Notes: generated by a model not told the origin, from the sequence alone. A stretch of DNA of 64,000 nucleotides from Flammeovirgaceae bacterium BBD 1991-12 (GCA_001657315.1 LYSV01000038.1:1-64000), one strand, 5' to 3'. Shown: positions 29,520-39,563, numbered from the stretch's first letter. Numbers and translations: made by a program.

Positions 29520-30536
29520 TCAGGCAGGAACTGCTGCCGTTTTTACTGTTTTAATGATCCTTGCCGCTATCTTGTATGGATCTCCGTTGGATGCAGGCCT
29601 TCTGTCTTCCAGCCAGCCTTTCCAGCCGTTTTCTACGGTAGCGATAGGGATACGGATAGAAGCTCCTCTGTCGGAAACACCGAAGCTGAATTTATCAATA
29701 GACTGGGTTTCATGTGCCCCTGTCAATCGCTGATCATTATCTGCTCCGTAAACAGCAATATGCTCCTTTATGTAAGGCTCGAAGCCGGAGCAGATCGCAT
29801 CGTAAGTGGCCTTGTCACCTGCCTCTCTCAGTAGGCCGTTGGAGAAGTTGGCATGCATTCCGGATCCGTTCCAGTCACCTTTTATAGGTTTAGGATGCCA
29901 GTTGATGGCCATACCGTATTTCTCCGCGGTCCTTTCCATCAGGTAGCGGGCCACCCATATCTGGTCACCGGCTGATCTGGCGCCTTTGGCAAAGATCTGG
30001 AACTCCCACTGTCCGGCGGCTACTTCAGCATTGATGCCCTCCACGTTGATCCCGGCTTCAAGGCACAGGTCGAGGTGCTCCTCGATGATCTCACGGCCGT
30101 AGGCGTTGCTCGCACCTACGCCGCAGTAGTAAGGTCCCTGTGGACCGGGGTAACCATTGGCAGGGAATCCAAGTGGCCGGTTGGTCTCAGGATCCCACAG
30201 GAAGTACTCCTGCTCAAATCCAAACCAGAAGTCATCGTCTTCGTCATCAATAGTGGCACGGGCATTTGACTCGTGAGCTGATCCATCAGCGCTTAAAACC
30301 TCGGTCATCACAAGGAAAGCGTTTTTGCGGGCCGGATCAGGGAACAAAGCCACGGGCTTCAGTAAACAGTCGGAAGAACTGCCATCAGCCTGCTCTGTTG
30401 AGCTTCCGTCAAAAGACCACATTGGACATGCTTCCAGTGTGCCATCGAAATCTGAAACGATTTTTGTTTTACTTCTCAGACTCTGGGTGGGCTTGTAGCC
30501 ATCCAACCAGATGTATTCAAGTTTAGTCTTCGCCAT
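29520..30536 (-). CDS. glnA: Glutamine synthetase, eukaryote-like beta-grasp type
   Basis: LEYIWLDGYKPTQSLRSKTKI...WSFDGSSTEQADGSSSDC; WFGFEQEYFL; GDWNGSGMHANFSN; GASIRIP. Confidence 0.95.
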   Translation of the reverse strand: MAKTKLEYIWLDGYKPTQSLRSKTKIVSDFDGTLEACPMWSFDGSSTEQADGSSSDCLLKPVALFPDPARKNAFLVMTEVLSADGSAHESNARATIDDEDDDFWFGFEQEYFLWDPETNRPLGFPANGYPGPQGPYYCGVGASNAYGREIIEEHLDLCLEAGINVEGINAEVAAGQWEFQIFAKGARSAGDQIWVARYLMERTAEKYGMAINWHPKPIKGDWNGSGMHANFSNGLLREAGDKATYDAICSGFEPYIKEHIAVYGADNDQRLTGAHETQSIDKFSFGVSDRGASIRIPIATVENGWKGWLEDRRPASNGDPYKIAARIIKTVKTAAVPA

Positions 30537-30695
30537 AATAATGTTTATTTAGAAAATCTACTTAGTGTTTCAATCAATTAAGCTTACAAAAATAGAAAAT
30601 GGGTTAAAAAATACCCTGATACTTTCTTTTTTTTGTTAGTACATAACGTTTATGGTTCTAAAATTATCCATAACTGATAAAACAAATATATTAAA

Positions 30696-31250
30696 CTACC
30701 ATTCGTCATCAATTTTTACTGATGGAGGGGTTTTTTCTTCCTCCTTTGACTCTTCGCTCATCTGAAGTTTAATGTCTTCAATGAGCTGCTCCATTTTTGT
30801 GAGGATAGTTTCCCTGTGTCTCTGCCATGTTTTATCCGGTTCCTTCAGGTATGGCTCCAGCTCCCTGGGTCCGCTGCGGGTTTTTACAAACCGGCTGTAC
30901 CGGTTCTTTTCCAATGGGTGGAACCTGAAGTCAGTGATGATATATCTATAGCGGTTTTCACGTACCTCCAGCCTGATGGAATAGGAAAGCTCACCATGCG
31001 GCGTCTTGCCCAGCCGTTTTTTATACAGTCTGAATGAAGATGTTTTCTTGAATTTTCCGTTTTCTTCAGCGGTCTGGTTTTCCTTTGCTTCCATTAGTGC
31101 TGAAGCATTGGTCAGTAACTTTTCATGAACAAGCCTGGTTTCCACCACCTCCATGAAAAGGATATGACCGTTTTCATCATATTGATACTCCAGCCCTTTC
31201 TGAGCCAGGGTATCGATGAAAACGGTCAAAATCAACAAACCAAATCGCAT
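30696..31250 (-). CDS. Secreted hypothetical protein (possibly DUF4468-like)
   Basis: N-terminal signal peptide; YSIRLEVRENRYRYIITDFRFHPLEKN pattern. Confidence 0.55.
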   Translation of the reverse strand: MRFGLLILTVFIDTLAQKGLEYQYDENGHILFMEVVETRLVHEKLLTNASALMEAKENQTAEENGKFKKTSSFRLYKKRLGKTPHGELSYSIRLEVRENRYRYIITDFRFHPLEKNRYSRFVKTRSGPRELEPYLKEPDKTWQRHRETILTKMEQLIEDIKLQMSEESKEEEKTPPSVKIDDEW

Positions 31251-31262
31251 AGAACGATATTT

Positions 31263-32426
31263 TTAAAACGAGTACACCGCTGCCAGCACAAAGGAAGACA
31301 GACTTTTGGTATTGGGTGTACCCGGTGAATCATTGTCAGAAAAACTATCTTCTGAGGTGCTATCCAACCGCAGCTCTGGAATAAGGGTCAGATCACCTAC
31401 CTTGTATTGTCCGGTGAGGGTAATATCAATAACACTCCCATCACCATCGGTGTCCACGCCGATCACATCCAACCCGTTGTTGAATACATTAAAGTATTCC
31501 ACCCGTGTACCCACTGAAAACACATCGGAAGTAGCTACCTGGAAATAACCTGCCAGACCGTAAAAGCCAGCATCGTCACCGTCCAGATCGATAATGGATG
31601 TACCGTCAAAACCTTCTCCGGGGCTGGTTGTGTTATACGTGGCGTTAACACCAAGATAGAGTGTTTCGGAAAGGTCCCACCCGGCAGTAAGGTCTACCTG
31701 AAAGGTATTGCCGGCGGAAACATCAGCTGTGGATGGTGCGAAGTCCTCATCAAGCTTACCGTCCTGGTCACCATACAGGAAGTTCAGATAGATACCTTTA
31801 TATCCCAGCTGAGCTCCTACGGTATATGAACCTGTAAGGTTGAATTCCGTCATGTCAGTTGGGTTCATTAAGGCCACCATGGCAGACAGATCATCCGACA
31901 GAGCGATATCCGCCTTCAGCCCGGTATGTGAAAAGGGACCGTAGCTGAACATATAGGATGTTGAATAGTTGAAATTGGAAGCAGGTGATATCACTTCATA
32001 TCCCAGGAAAGTATTGAAATTCCCAAGAGTAAGAGTTACGACGTCACTTACATTCCAGTAGGCATACAACTGGTTCACGATCTGTGCGCTTCCACCTTCC
32101 GCATCGTTGAATACGGAATTCATAGGTGATCCGAATACTGCATCTTCCCCTCTTGGGCCAAATACCAGATCAGCAACAAAACCTGCCTTTTCCCCCTCCT
32201 TTGCAATGACCAGATTCGCCATGCCCAGTGAAAAGCCGGGTCTGTTGGCAAACGAAGTGCCCGGAGCTTCGGGATCAAACTTATTGGGTGATCCCAGATT
32301 CGCCCTGAAGTAGGCATCTATGGAACCTGATATGGTCACCGGAGAAGATTCTTCGTCATCCTGGGCCAGAGAAAGGGTTATCGACAAGAAAAAAACCATA
32401 AATGACAGTATGTATCTGTTTTTCAT
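31263..32426 (-). CDS. Porin-like outer-membrane beta-barrel protein
   Basis: Signal peptide, ISGSIDAYFRANLG, repeated amphipathic strands, terminal aromatic residue (..VLAAVYSF). Confidence 0.85.
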   Translation of the reverse strand: MKNRYILSFMVFFLSITLSLAQDDEESSPVTISGSIDAYFRANLGSPNKFDPEAPGTSFANRPGFSLGMANLVIAKEGEKAGFVADLVFGPRGEDAVFGSPMNSVFNDAEGGSAQIVNQLYAYWNVSDVVTLTLGNFNTFLGYEVISPASNFNYSTSYMFSYGPFSHTGLKADIALSDDLSAMVALMNPTDMTEFNLTGSYTVGAQLGYKGIYLNFLYGDQDGKLDEDFAPSTADVSAGNTFQVDLTAGWDLSETLYLGVNATYNTTSPGEGFDGTSIIDLDGDDAGFYGLAGYFQVATSDVFSVGTRVEYFNVFNNGLDVIGVDTDGDGSVIDITLTGQYKVGDLTLIPELRLDSTSEDSFSDNDSPGTPNTKSLSSFVLAAVYSF

Positions 32427-32531
32427 TTTATTTTTGAGTTGCAGTTAATAATTATTTTAATTGTGGAAAAAGCCTCGGTCTGATCAGGGGTCCAATCTGT
32501 GTCAGACCAGGCTTTTGTATTTTCAGGTCTA

Positions 32532-33872
32532 CTACTCGTCGTAGACGATAGTATATCCCCGTATGCCATGTTCATGGCTGTCCATGCCGGCTTCTTCGTG
32601 TTCTGCTGATACTCTGATGCCGGAGATCTTGTCCATAACAAAGAAGATCAGGTAAGCGGCGGCAAAGGCTACAGCCCCACATATAGCCACTCCTTTTAGC
32701 TGAGTGAAGAAGGAATGTTCCGGGTTTGAGGAGAAGATTCCAACGGCCAGTGTGCCCCAGACACCACAGGTAAGGTGTACAGAAACGGCACCCACAACAT
32801 CATCCAGCCTGAACTTGTCCAAAGTAACGGCAGACAGCACCACCAACACCCCTGCTACGAGACCTACAAACAAGGCCCAGCCAGGTGATATCACATCCGC
32901 GCCTGCGGTAATGCCTACCAATCCGGCCAGCAGGCCGTTTAATACCATGCCAAGATCAAGTCTCTTAAACACCGCATAACCTGCGATAAAGCCACCCAAT
33001 GCCCCTGTACAGGCCGCGAGAGATGTGGTTACCAGCACAAAGGATGTAGCGCCGGGATCTGCGGAAAGCACTGAGCCGCCGTTAAATCCAAACCAGCCCA
33101 GCCACAGCAGAAAAACTCCGATCACAGCCAGAGGAACGCTGGAGCCTGGTTTATCGACAACTTTGCCATCCACATATTTACCTATTCTGGGACCGAGCAC
33201 CATAATACCGGCCAGTGCCCCCCAACCTCCTACGGAGTGTACGAGGGTAGAACCTGCAAAGTCATGAAAACCCATATCATCGAGGAATCCGTATCCCCAT
33301 TTCCAGCTTCCGATGAGCGGATATACAAATCCTACAAATAACAGAGTAAAGATCAAATAAGAGGTGATCTTGATCCTTTCTGCAACAGCACCTGATACAA
33401 TGGTGGCAGCCGTAGCGGCAAACATGGCCTGGAACAAAAAGTCCGTCCAGTAGGTGTAACCTCCTCCCACATAGTCTACAGTGGTTCCCCCTTCAGGAAG
33501 TGTCAGGAACCATCCGGCAAACCCAAACCATTCGTAGCCTTCTCCTTCTACAAATCCGGGATACATCAGGTTAAATCCAAGAATGAAGTAGGTAATGATC
33601 CCTATGACAGGAGTGAGGGTATTTTTAAAGAGAATGTTGACCGTGTTTTTGGCCTGGCCAAATCCAGCCTCTACACCGGCAAATCCAAGGTGCATGATAA
33701 AAACCAGTGCGGTACACAGCATCATCCATACATTGTTGGCTGTTAAAAGAGTGTTTGCAATAGCTGCCGCCTCTTCAGCTGCCATGGTGCCGGCTGCTTC
33801 GGTGACTTCTGCAGCAGAAGCAAATCCCAACAATGAACTGGAATAAAATTCTGCAAGTAAAACTTTGTTCAT
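32532..33872 (-). CDS. amtB: Ammonium transporter
   Basis: HLGFAGVEAGFGQAKNTVNILFKNT; FQAMFAATAATIVSGAVAERIK; DFAGSTLVHSVGGWGALAG; WLGWFGFNGGS. Confidence 0.95.
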   Translation of the reverse strand: MNKVLLAEFYSSSLLGFASAAEVTEAAGTMAAEEAAAIANTLLTANNVWMMLCTALVFIMHLGFAGVEAGFGQAKNTVNILFKNTLTPVIGIITYFILGFNLMYPGFVEGEGYEWFGFAGWFLTLPEGGTTVDYVGGGYTYWTDFLFQAMFAATAATIVSGAVAERIKITSYLIFTLLFVGFVYPLIGSWKWGYGFLDDMGFHDFAGSTLVHSVGGWGALAGIMVLGPRIGKYVDGKVVDKPGSSVPLAVIGVFLLWLGWFGFNGGSVLSADPGATSFVLVTTSLAACTGALGGFIAGYAVFKRLDLGMVLNGLLAGLVGITAGADVISPGWALFVGLVAGVLVVLSAVTLDKFRLDDVVGAVSVHLTCGVWGTLAVGIFSSNPEHSFFTQLKGVAICGAVAFAAAYLIFFVMDKISGIRVSAEHEEAGMDSHEHGIRGYTIVYDE

Positions 33873-33967
33873 AATAATATTTCGTTAAATTGTTGAAAGT
33901 CAGAATTTAATTTTTAATCAATAGACAAATAAAAAAGAGTCAAGACAATAAACAAAGTAAAGAAAGG

Positions 33968-34087
33968 GGTTAAATTTTAACCAATTGATGTGCTATTTTG
34001 ATCGAAAACGTTTGAACAAGGTTAAAATAACATCACATATGATGGCAAAAAACAAATTTTATGTGTTTTTTGGATCAAAATTTAACC
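33968..34087. promoter_or_regulatory. Cluster of GGTTAAA/TTTAACC half-sites upstream of amtB
   Basis: GGTTAAATTTTAACC palindrome 33968-33982, GGTTAAA 34020-34026, TTTAACC 34081-34087. Confidence 0.4.
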
Positions 34088-34460
34088 AAAGAAGATTTTA
34101 TTGTTGAGAAAAAAGTAAAACCCCCTTGTTTTTTGAGCTTCGATGTGTAGTAAGAGAGTGTTTTACAAGAGGTTAGGGTATTTCTTGCACGAAATGAGTA
34201 GTGGGAAAGGCCGGATACCAGGAATTTCGGTTCTGAAAGGGAAGATAGGGGTAATTTTACCTCTTTATAGTAGAATGAACAAGAGTAAGGTATATCCAGA
34301 AGGTTACTGAATTACCCGGTGCATAAATAATCAATTACCCAATAACTCTGGGATAATTTAAAGCGCAGTGTATTAATTTGTTGTGAGTTGAAAAATGTAG
34401 TTAAGGAGCCACTGAAAATTGTTTTTGTTACCCCAGGTTCTCAGTTCTTTTCATTTTTGG

Positions 34461-34650
34461 CTTGATCCAAAAACGAAACAAAAAGATCAAGACTGTGAGT
34501 AAATAGCTAAATTTCAGCACCTTACAGACACAGATCACAAACTCGCTGCGCTCAAACAATGTGATCAACTCAGTACAGCGTTATGCTGAAATTCTTAACG
34601 CTATTGACTCAAGGTCGAAGAGCAAACCCCAAAATTTTGAATAATCGACC
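34461..34650. repeat. Structured intergenic element with three consecutive/nested hairpins
   Basis: CTTGATC-17nt-GATCAAG (34461-34491); AATTTCAGCA (34510)..TGCTGAAATT (34593) enclosing GATCACA-20nt-TGTGATC (34533-34566); GGTCGA (34613)..TCGACC (34650). Confidence 0.65.
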
Positions 34651-34759
34651 AAATCCGAGGTTTTCTATTTCTGAAATTGGTCATTAAAGTATTTAAAAAA
34701 GACCCCAAGAGATGTTTCTGGTATAAAAACAATTATCAGGGGAGCCCTAGTTAAAATTA

Positions 34760-34832
34760 GGAACAGAAAGTCAGAAGCCAGAAGTAGGATCTCACATCCA
34801 GCTTCTGGCTTCTGACTTCTGACTTCTGTTCC
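34760..34832. repeat. Long hairpin made of 7-bp CTTCTGA words
   Basis: GGAACAGAAAGTCAGAAGCCAGAAG - loop - CTTCTGGCTTCTGACTTCTGACTTCTGTTCC. Confidence 0.75.
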
Positions 34833-34865
34833 TCCAGTCTTATCTGGAGACAATGATCAATTCTT

Positions 34866-35441
34866 TTAATTATTTCCCATTTTCTCCATTTCCTCTTCGA
34901 AAGTCTTCTTGAACTTTTCGTAGTCGTAGTCTATTTTCAGCCGGTCATCCTTGGAGAGCCGCTCATTGTAGGCCGTCACCAGCTTGTCCGCAGAGAGCTC
35001 TATGGCTATGTATGACTTGTAACGTCCCTCACTGGTGCGGGTATTCTTTTCGCATATCACCTTGGTACCGGACAGCTCCTGATTTACTACTTCACGGTTC
35101 AGGCTTTCAAAACGCTCCTCAATCTCTTCCCGATTGTTGAACTCCCTGGAGTTAACGTAGTTATCAGTTACCGCCTTCACCGTAGTCTGAATAGCAGAGG
35201 CCAGTTCCGCCCTTGCATTACTCAACGATTTTTTCTTGGCCGTTACCTGGTCAGAACTTTCACCTATTGAATTAGCCCTGAAGGCCTTGTTACTTGTAAA
35301 AAATTCACTTCCTGAGCAAGGGATCACCACTTCCACCTCGTCCGGAGGTGTGGGTTGTTTGGCTACTTTAGAGCTTTTACATCCCCACGCCATCACCACT
35401 ACCATAGCAGTCATGACAAAATAAGTTGCTTTTCTATTCAT
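34866..35441 (-). CDS. LPP20-like lipoprotein
   Basis: Lipobox VVVMAWGC; SNARAELASAIQTTVKAVTDNYV; VICEKNTRTSEGRYKSYIAIELSADKL. Confidence 0.75.
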   Translation of the reverse strand: MNRKATYFVMTAMVVVMAWGCKSSKVAKQPTPPDEVEVVIPCSGSEFFTSNKAFRANSIGESSDQVTAKKKSLSNARAELASAIQTTVKAVTDNYVNSREFNNREEIEERFESLNREVVNQELSGTKVICEKNTRTSEGRYKSYIAIELSADKLVTAYNERLSKDDRLKIDYDYEKFKKTFEEEMEKMGNN

Positions 35442-35471
35442 AGTTCTAAAAATTAGGTTCTACATTAAACA

Positions 35472-36848
35472 TTAGTACAGATTTTTCCAGATGCTGGGCG
35501 CCAGTTCCTTTTCTATGCGTTCACGTGCATCCTGATAGGCTTTTATGCCAGCCTTTTCATATGACAACTGAATACCTTTCAGGTCATAAATCGAATCAGC
35601 ATATATTTCCTTGTTGCTGGACTGGTCCACTACCTGCACGGTTACATCAAGGAATGTGGTAAACAGTCCTGATAATTCAGATCCTTTTCTTGTATCGGCT
35701 GTTACCTTCATCACCAGGTCTGCCTCCTGTTTTGAGTCAGTGAACACAGCTCCTTGCTGGCTCAGGGCACCAACCAGCATGGAATTAAGCAGGTCTGTGC
35801 CCAGTGGCTTGCCCAGATTACTTTCCCTGGAAGAGATAAACAAGGTAAGGGTTTTGGTCCCGACCAGTATCTCTTTTTTGAGAACCGGTAGCTTTTGCAA
35901 TATCGATCCTATCAATTCCGAACGTGTGGAATTAAGCCTCCTCACATCAGCTTCAACCATCACCGATCCGTTGCCTGCACTAAGGCTGCCGTGGCTGATC
36001 AGAAAGCGCCCCGTAGGGTCTGTTGTTTTGCTGCTTTTTTTTGAAGCAAGAGCCGTGCCGTAAAGGCTCACGGGCAGATTCTCCACCGGAGAATTATCAT
36101 ACTTTGCCTCGACTGATACATTATCCTGTGATGAAGACCGGCTACGTAAAGTGACCTTATCAGGTGCCTGGAAACGGATATTGCCCAGGGTATTTTTAAG
36201 TCCTGCATATGCTTCATTGGCCAGCAGTATGGAATTACCTTTATACGTTACCCGGGTGTCCTCGCCGAGGTAATTTTCAATAGCCGCCAGCGTCTGTGTG
36301 AACCAGGATATGGCGAGTGTATAATTTTTACTCTCTAAATTATTCATTGCTCTGGTGTAGAAGTCCAGTCCCTTGTTCAGAGCTGTACTTTTCTTTTGTT
36401 CGAGGCGCTGCTGATGCTCAGATTTTGACAACCGGTAATACGCCCAGTACATTTGACCATCCTGCCAGCTATCCACCAACTCATGTCCCTCCAGTTGCTG
36501 GTCTACATCTGCTTTTATCGCATTCTGATATTCTTCCCTGAAGGTGTCCCCAAGATCAAGCTGGTAGAGCAGGGATGACGATGATATGGTCACACTGATC
36601 TCCGCGGCAAGATCATCCAGCGCCTCGTTGCGTGCGGTTTGTATATAGTCGGGATCACTCATGCTGGCATTGCCAATACCCTGATAGTACAGACCTGATT
36701 GCGGCTTTTGCAGTAACCACGATGGTTTTTCTACTGTCCTGACATCAGGAGTAGGTTCATCAGGAACACGGGTAGACTGTGGCACAGTAGATCTGCAGGA
36801 TACAAAAGCCAGCGATAACAAAAAGATATATAAAGGAAACCTTGCCAT
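35472..36848 (-). CDS. LPP20 family lipoprotein
   Basis: SLAFVSC lipobox; KPQSGLYYQGIGNASMSDPDYIQTARNEALDDLAAEISVTISSSSLL (LPP20 domain). Confidence 0.8.
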   Translation of the reverse strand: MARFPLYIFLLSLAFVSCRSTVPQSTRVPDEPTPDVRTVEKPSWLLQKPQSGLYYQGIGNASMSDPDYIQTARNEALDDLAAEISVTISSSSLLYQLDLGDTFREEYQNAIKADVDQQLEGHELVDSWQDGQMYWAYYRLSKSEHQQRLEQKKSTALNKGLDFYTRAMNNLESKNYTLAISWFTQTLAAIENYLGEDTRVTYKGNSILLANEAYAGLKNTLGNIRFQAPDKVTLRSRSSSQDNVSVEAKYDNSPVENLPVSLYGTALASKKSSKTTDPTGRFLISHGSLSAGNGSVMVEADVRRLNSTRSELIGSILQKLPVLKKEILVGTKTLTLFISSRESNLGKPLGTDLLNSMLVGALSQQGAVFTDSKQEADLVMKVTADTRKGSELSGLFTTFLDVTVQVVDQSSNKEIYADSIYDLKGIQLSYEKAGIKAYQDARERIEKELAPSIWKNLY

Positions 36849-36851
36849 ACG

Positions 36852-38198
36852 TCAGAATTTTTTCATTAAGAATTCATTCAACGAACCGGCGATTTTTGAC
36901 GCAACATTGGTTTGTAACCTGAAGTCCAACTCTTCCTGAGAGGCTATTTCACGTTTGGAGCCAAATAGCTCCAGAAAATCCTGACGTTCCTTGCCTGTCC
37001 GGTAGATCAGCTCACCTTTGGCAGGGTAGAGCCTGTTGTAGTCACCATTGTATTCGGCATAGACCATTTCGTCAAACATCTCTTCATGGATCACATCAGC
37101 AGCCAGTACCTCGGACGTTTCAGAGGAAATGAGCTGATACTGAACGGATACCTGCATGGAGCTGGTCTGGGAGAACTCGCGGTATTTTACAGGCCTGAAG
37201 CGTGTGTTGTAGCTGGTATACCCCGAACTGCCACTGTAGGCAACTTTTTCCGTTTCTACCAGCTGGCCCGGGGAGTAGTTGTAGTTCACCACTTTGGTGA
37301 CCAACACAGATTGTGCCCCGATGATCTGGCCTACACGGGCGGCAGTTTTTTCGTCTACAAAGCCGGTAAGGCCCAGCTTTTGCTCTTCAATGATCAACTC
37401 CAGATTTTCCCTGTCCACCAGCTTGATGAAAGGGCTTTTTAGCTGACTAAGCTGCGCCACAATATTGGATCTGAGTTTCCATTCGGATTCGTGAAAATTC
37501 GTTTGTGCCGGTAGTACGGACATGGTGATACGGAGCTCATCCACGATCTTCTCCATGTAATTTTTTGCGCTGTTGTAATTGGCGTCATCAGGTTTGAGTT
37601 CCCTGAATTGCTGCCATGCCAGTACGTAATTCTGATTTTCAAAAGCCTCAACGCCTCTTTTGTAGTATGGCGCCGTGGTGGTGGCATCTCTTAACTCCAG
37701 TGCATCCCTGTAGTCGGGATCTACAGACAGGATCTGTGTATAGAGGCTTTTGGCGGCATCAAATCTTCCTTCGGCAGAAGCCAGCCGGGCTTCTTCGTAC
37801 CAGCCGCTGAGCAGCTTCTCCCGGTCTTCCGCATAGTCCTTTTCATAATAATCCGGGATGTTCAACTCTACCTTAAAATAGCTTATACGCTCTTTGTAAA
37901 ACCGTGCGTCCTCATAGTACTTCAGGGCCTTTTGCAGTTCGCCTGTGTTTCTTGCCTGGAAATAGTTACTGAGCATGTCATCCAGTATTTTCTGTGCCGT
38001 GCGTTGCAGTCCCTGTCGCCCTGTGAGATTGGTGCTGTTTCTGTAAAGCGCGTCCATGTATCTTTCGGAGGCGTCCTCATAAAGTCCGGCCTTTTCCAAC
38101 CGGGCGGCCTGTTTCAATATTTTTTTCTGGGCCATACAGGTTGACAGCACCATGATCATGGAAAAACATAATAAAAATAGCCTCATAAACGGTAGCAA
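36852..38198 (-). CDS. TPR-containing CsgG-like protein
   Basis: N-terminal TPR-like helices; LVDRENLELIIEEQKLGLTGFVDEKTAARVGQIIGAQSVLVTKV (CsgG-type core). Confidence 0.75.
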   Translation of the reverse strand: MLPFMRLFLLCFSMIMVLSTCMAQKKILKQAARLEKAGLYEDASERYMDALYRNSTNLTGRQGLQRTAQKILDDMLSNYFQARNTGELQKALKYYEDARFYKERISYFKVELNIPDYYEKDYAEDREKLLSGWYEEARLASAEGRFDAAKSLYTQILSVDPDYRDALELRDATTTAPYYKRGVEAFENQNYVLAWQQFRELKPDDANYNSAKNYMEKIVDELRITMSVLPAQTNFHESEWKLRSNIVAQLSQLKSPFIKLVDRENLELIIEEQKLGLTGFVDEKTAARVGQIIGAQSVLVTKVVNYNYSPGQLVETEKVAYSGSSGYTSYNTRFRPVKYREFSQTSSMQVSVQYQLISSETSEVLAADVIHEEMFDEMVYAEYNGDYNRLYPAKGELIYRTGKERQDFLELFGSKREIASQEELDFRLQTNVASKIAGSLNEFLMKKF

Positions 38199-38663
38199 TG
38201 TTTTATGCTGATGACTTTACAAAATCTGTTCCAATCTAATTCTAAAAAGTAAAAGGGCCAAGATCTTTGATTGGATTCATTGAATTAAAAAAAGATTTTT
38301 CTTAAATCAACACAGAGCATAACCTGTGGTACATCAGGTTTGCCAGTGATCGTGGTATCCTTCATATTAACTCAAAAAAATAGACGTCTGTTCCCCTGGA
38401 AACCTGTTTCTGTCTTCTTTTACCATGTTAAGGTCAAAGCTTGTTTTTTCAAGAACGGGCCAGCACCCCATGGTGTTCAAAAATATCAGGAATTATCATC
38501 TCAAAAATTAAGCAAAAATCCCAGGGCTAAAAATCCACGCATCCCTTTCAAATTCTTATGGAGCAGAATTATCTGCTATATTTCTCTTTTCTCCTCACAT
38601 TGTCAGATGCAGATATCAGGAGGGTGCAGGGTAGTACTTTGTTTAAAAGATATCACGGAGACA

Positions 38664-39563
38664 CTACTGAGACTCCAGAAAGCGGTTGAGTTCTTCTACT
38701 GATTCAGAATAGGTAAGTGCATCATTGACCTGATAATAGTTGCCCTTATCCGTGGTCCTGACATAGGCTGCCTTGGCTACGTCCAGCTTGTTCTCTTCAA
38801 AGGTGAACAGATCTATGAAGCCAATTACCTGATCCACAGAGACACAATTGGCCCTTAAAACCTGCCTCACGATAGTCATTTTTTCGTCGGCAAAGGCCTT
38901 GTTGCTGATCGACTTTTTTGCTCTTGTATAATCTGCAGTGCTCATGGCTGCACACTCCACGATCTGCGACTCCTGTGAAACAGGCTCCGGATCTTCCGGT
39001 GCCGTGGAATGGGTTTCCTTGAAACTTCCGCTTACCTCTACTTTTACCTGCATGTTTACATTATTCTGGCCATCGGATACGCCTATCCCTACACTTACCT
39101 GATCATCACCTCCCTGTGCCTGACCGCCTGCACTAACCGTGGATGAGCTGGCTGAGATGCTGGTACCAGCCGGTTTTTCAGAAACAGTGGCATCTTCAAT
39201 ACGGACTGTTTCCGTCTCTGATATTGAAGCTACAGGCACTGAACTGACCGGGCGCATGACATACCGGCCCTTTTTGTTTTTCCGTATCACACTCGTCATC
39301 TGCATACCCGGATCGATCATCATCTGCTGTGTAAGCACAGGAGCGCCCGGATGTTCAAACCGTACCTTTACCTGGGCAAAATCTGAGTTTATACCCGATG
39401 CGGTCACTCTGGTGAGGGGAGCATCGTTTTTCTGATCTCCGTCAATAAATAAAATGAACTTTTCTCCGTCTTCAGTAAAAAAAATCAAATTGGAGGATTG
39501 GGCAAACAGTTGTACTTGCACCAACAGGGCGATAATTAAAAAATAGGTTCTTTTCATGTTCAT
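38664..39563 (-). CDS. DUF4476 domain-containing secreted protein
   Basis: C-terminal MSTADYTRAKKSISNKAFADEKMTIVRQVLRANCVSVDQVIGFIDLFTFEENKLDVAKAAY. Confidence 0.85.
   Translation of the reverse strand: MNMKRTYFLIIALLVQVQLFAQSSNLIFFTEDGEKFILFIDGDQKNDAPLTRVTASGINSDFAQVKVRFEHPGAPVLTQQMMIDPGMQMTSVIRKNKKGRYVMRPVSSVPVASISETETVRIEDATVSEKPAGTSISASSSTVSAGGQAQGGDDQVSVGIGVSDGQNNVNMQVKVEVSGSFKETHSTAPEDPEPVSQESQIVECAAMSTADYTRAKKSISNKAFADEKMTIVRQVLRANCVSVDQVIGFIDLFTFEENKLDVAKAAYVRTTDKGNYYQVNDALTYSESVEELNRFLESQ

Noticed and set aside
38340-38702. 120-aa plus-strand ORF in the gap after the CsgG-like gene
   Set aside because: Overlaps the 3' end of the DUF4476 gene on the other strand and lacks any recognisable motif; more likely non-coding.
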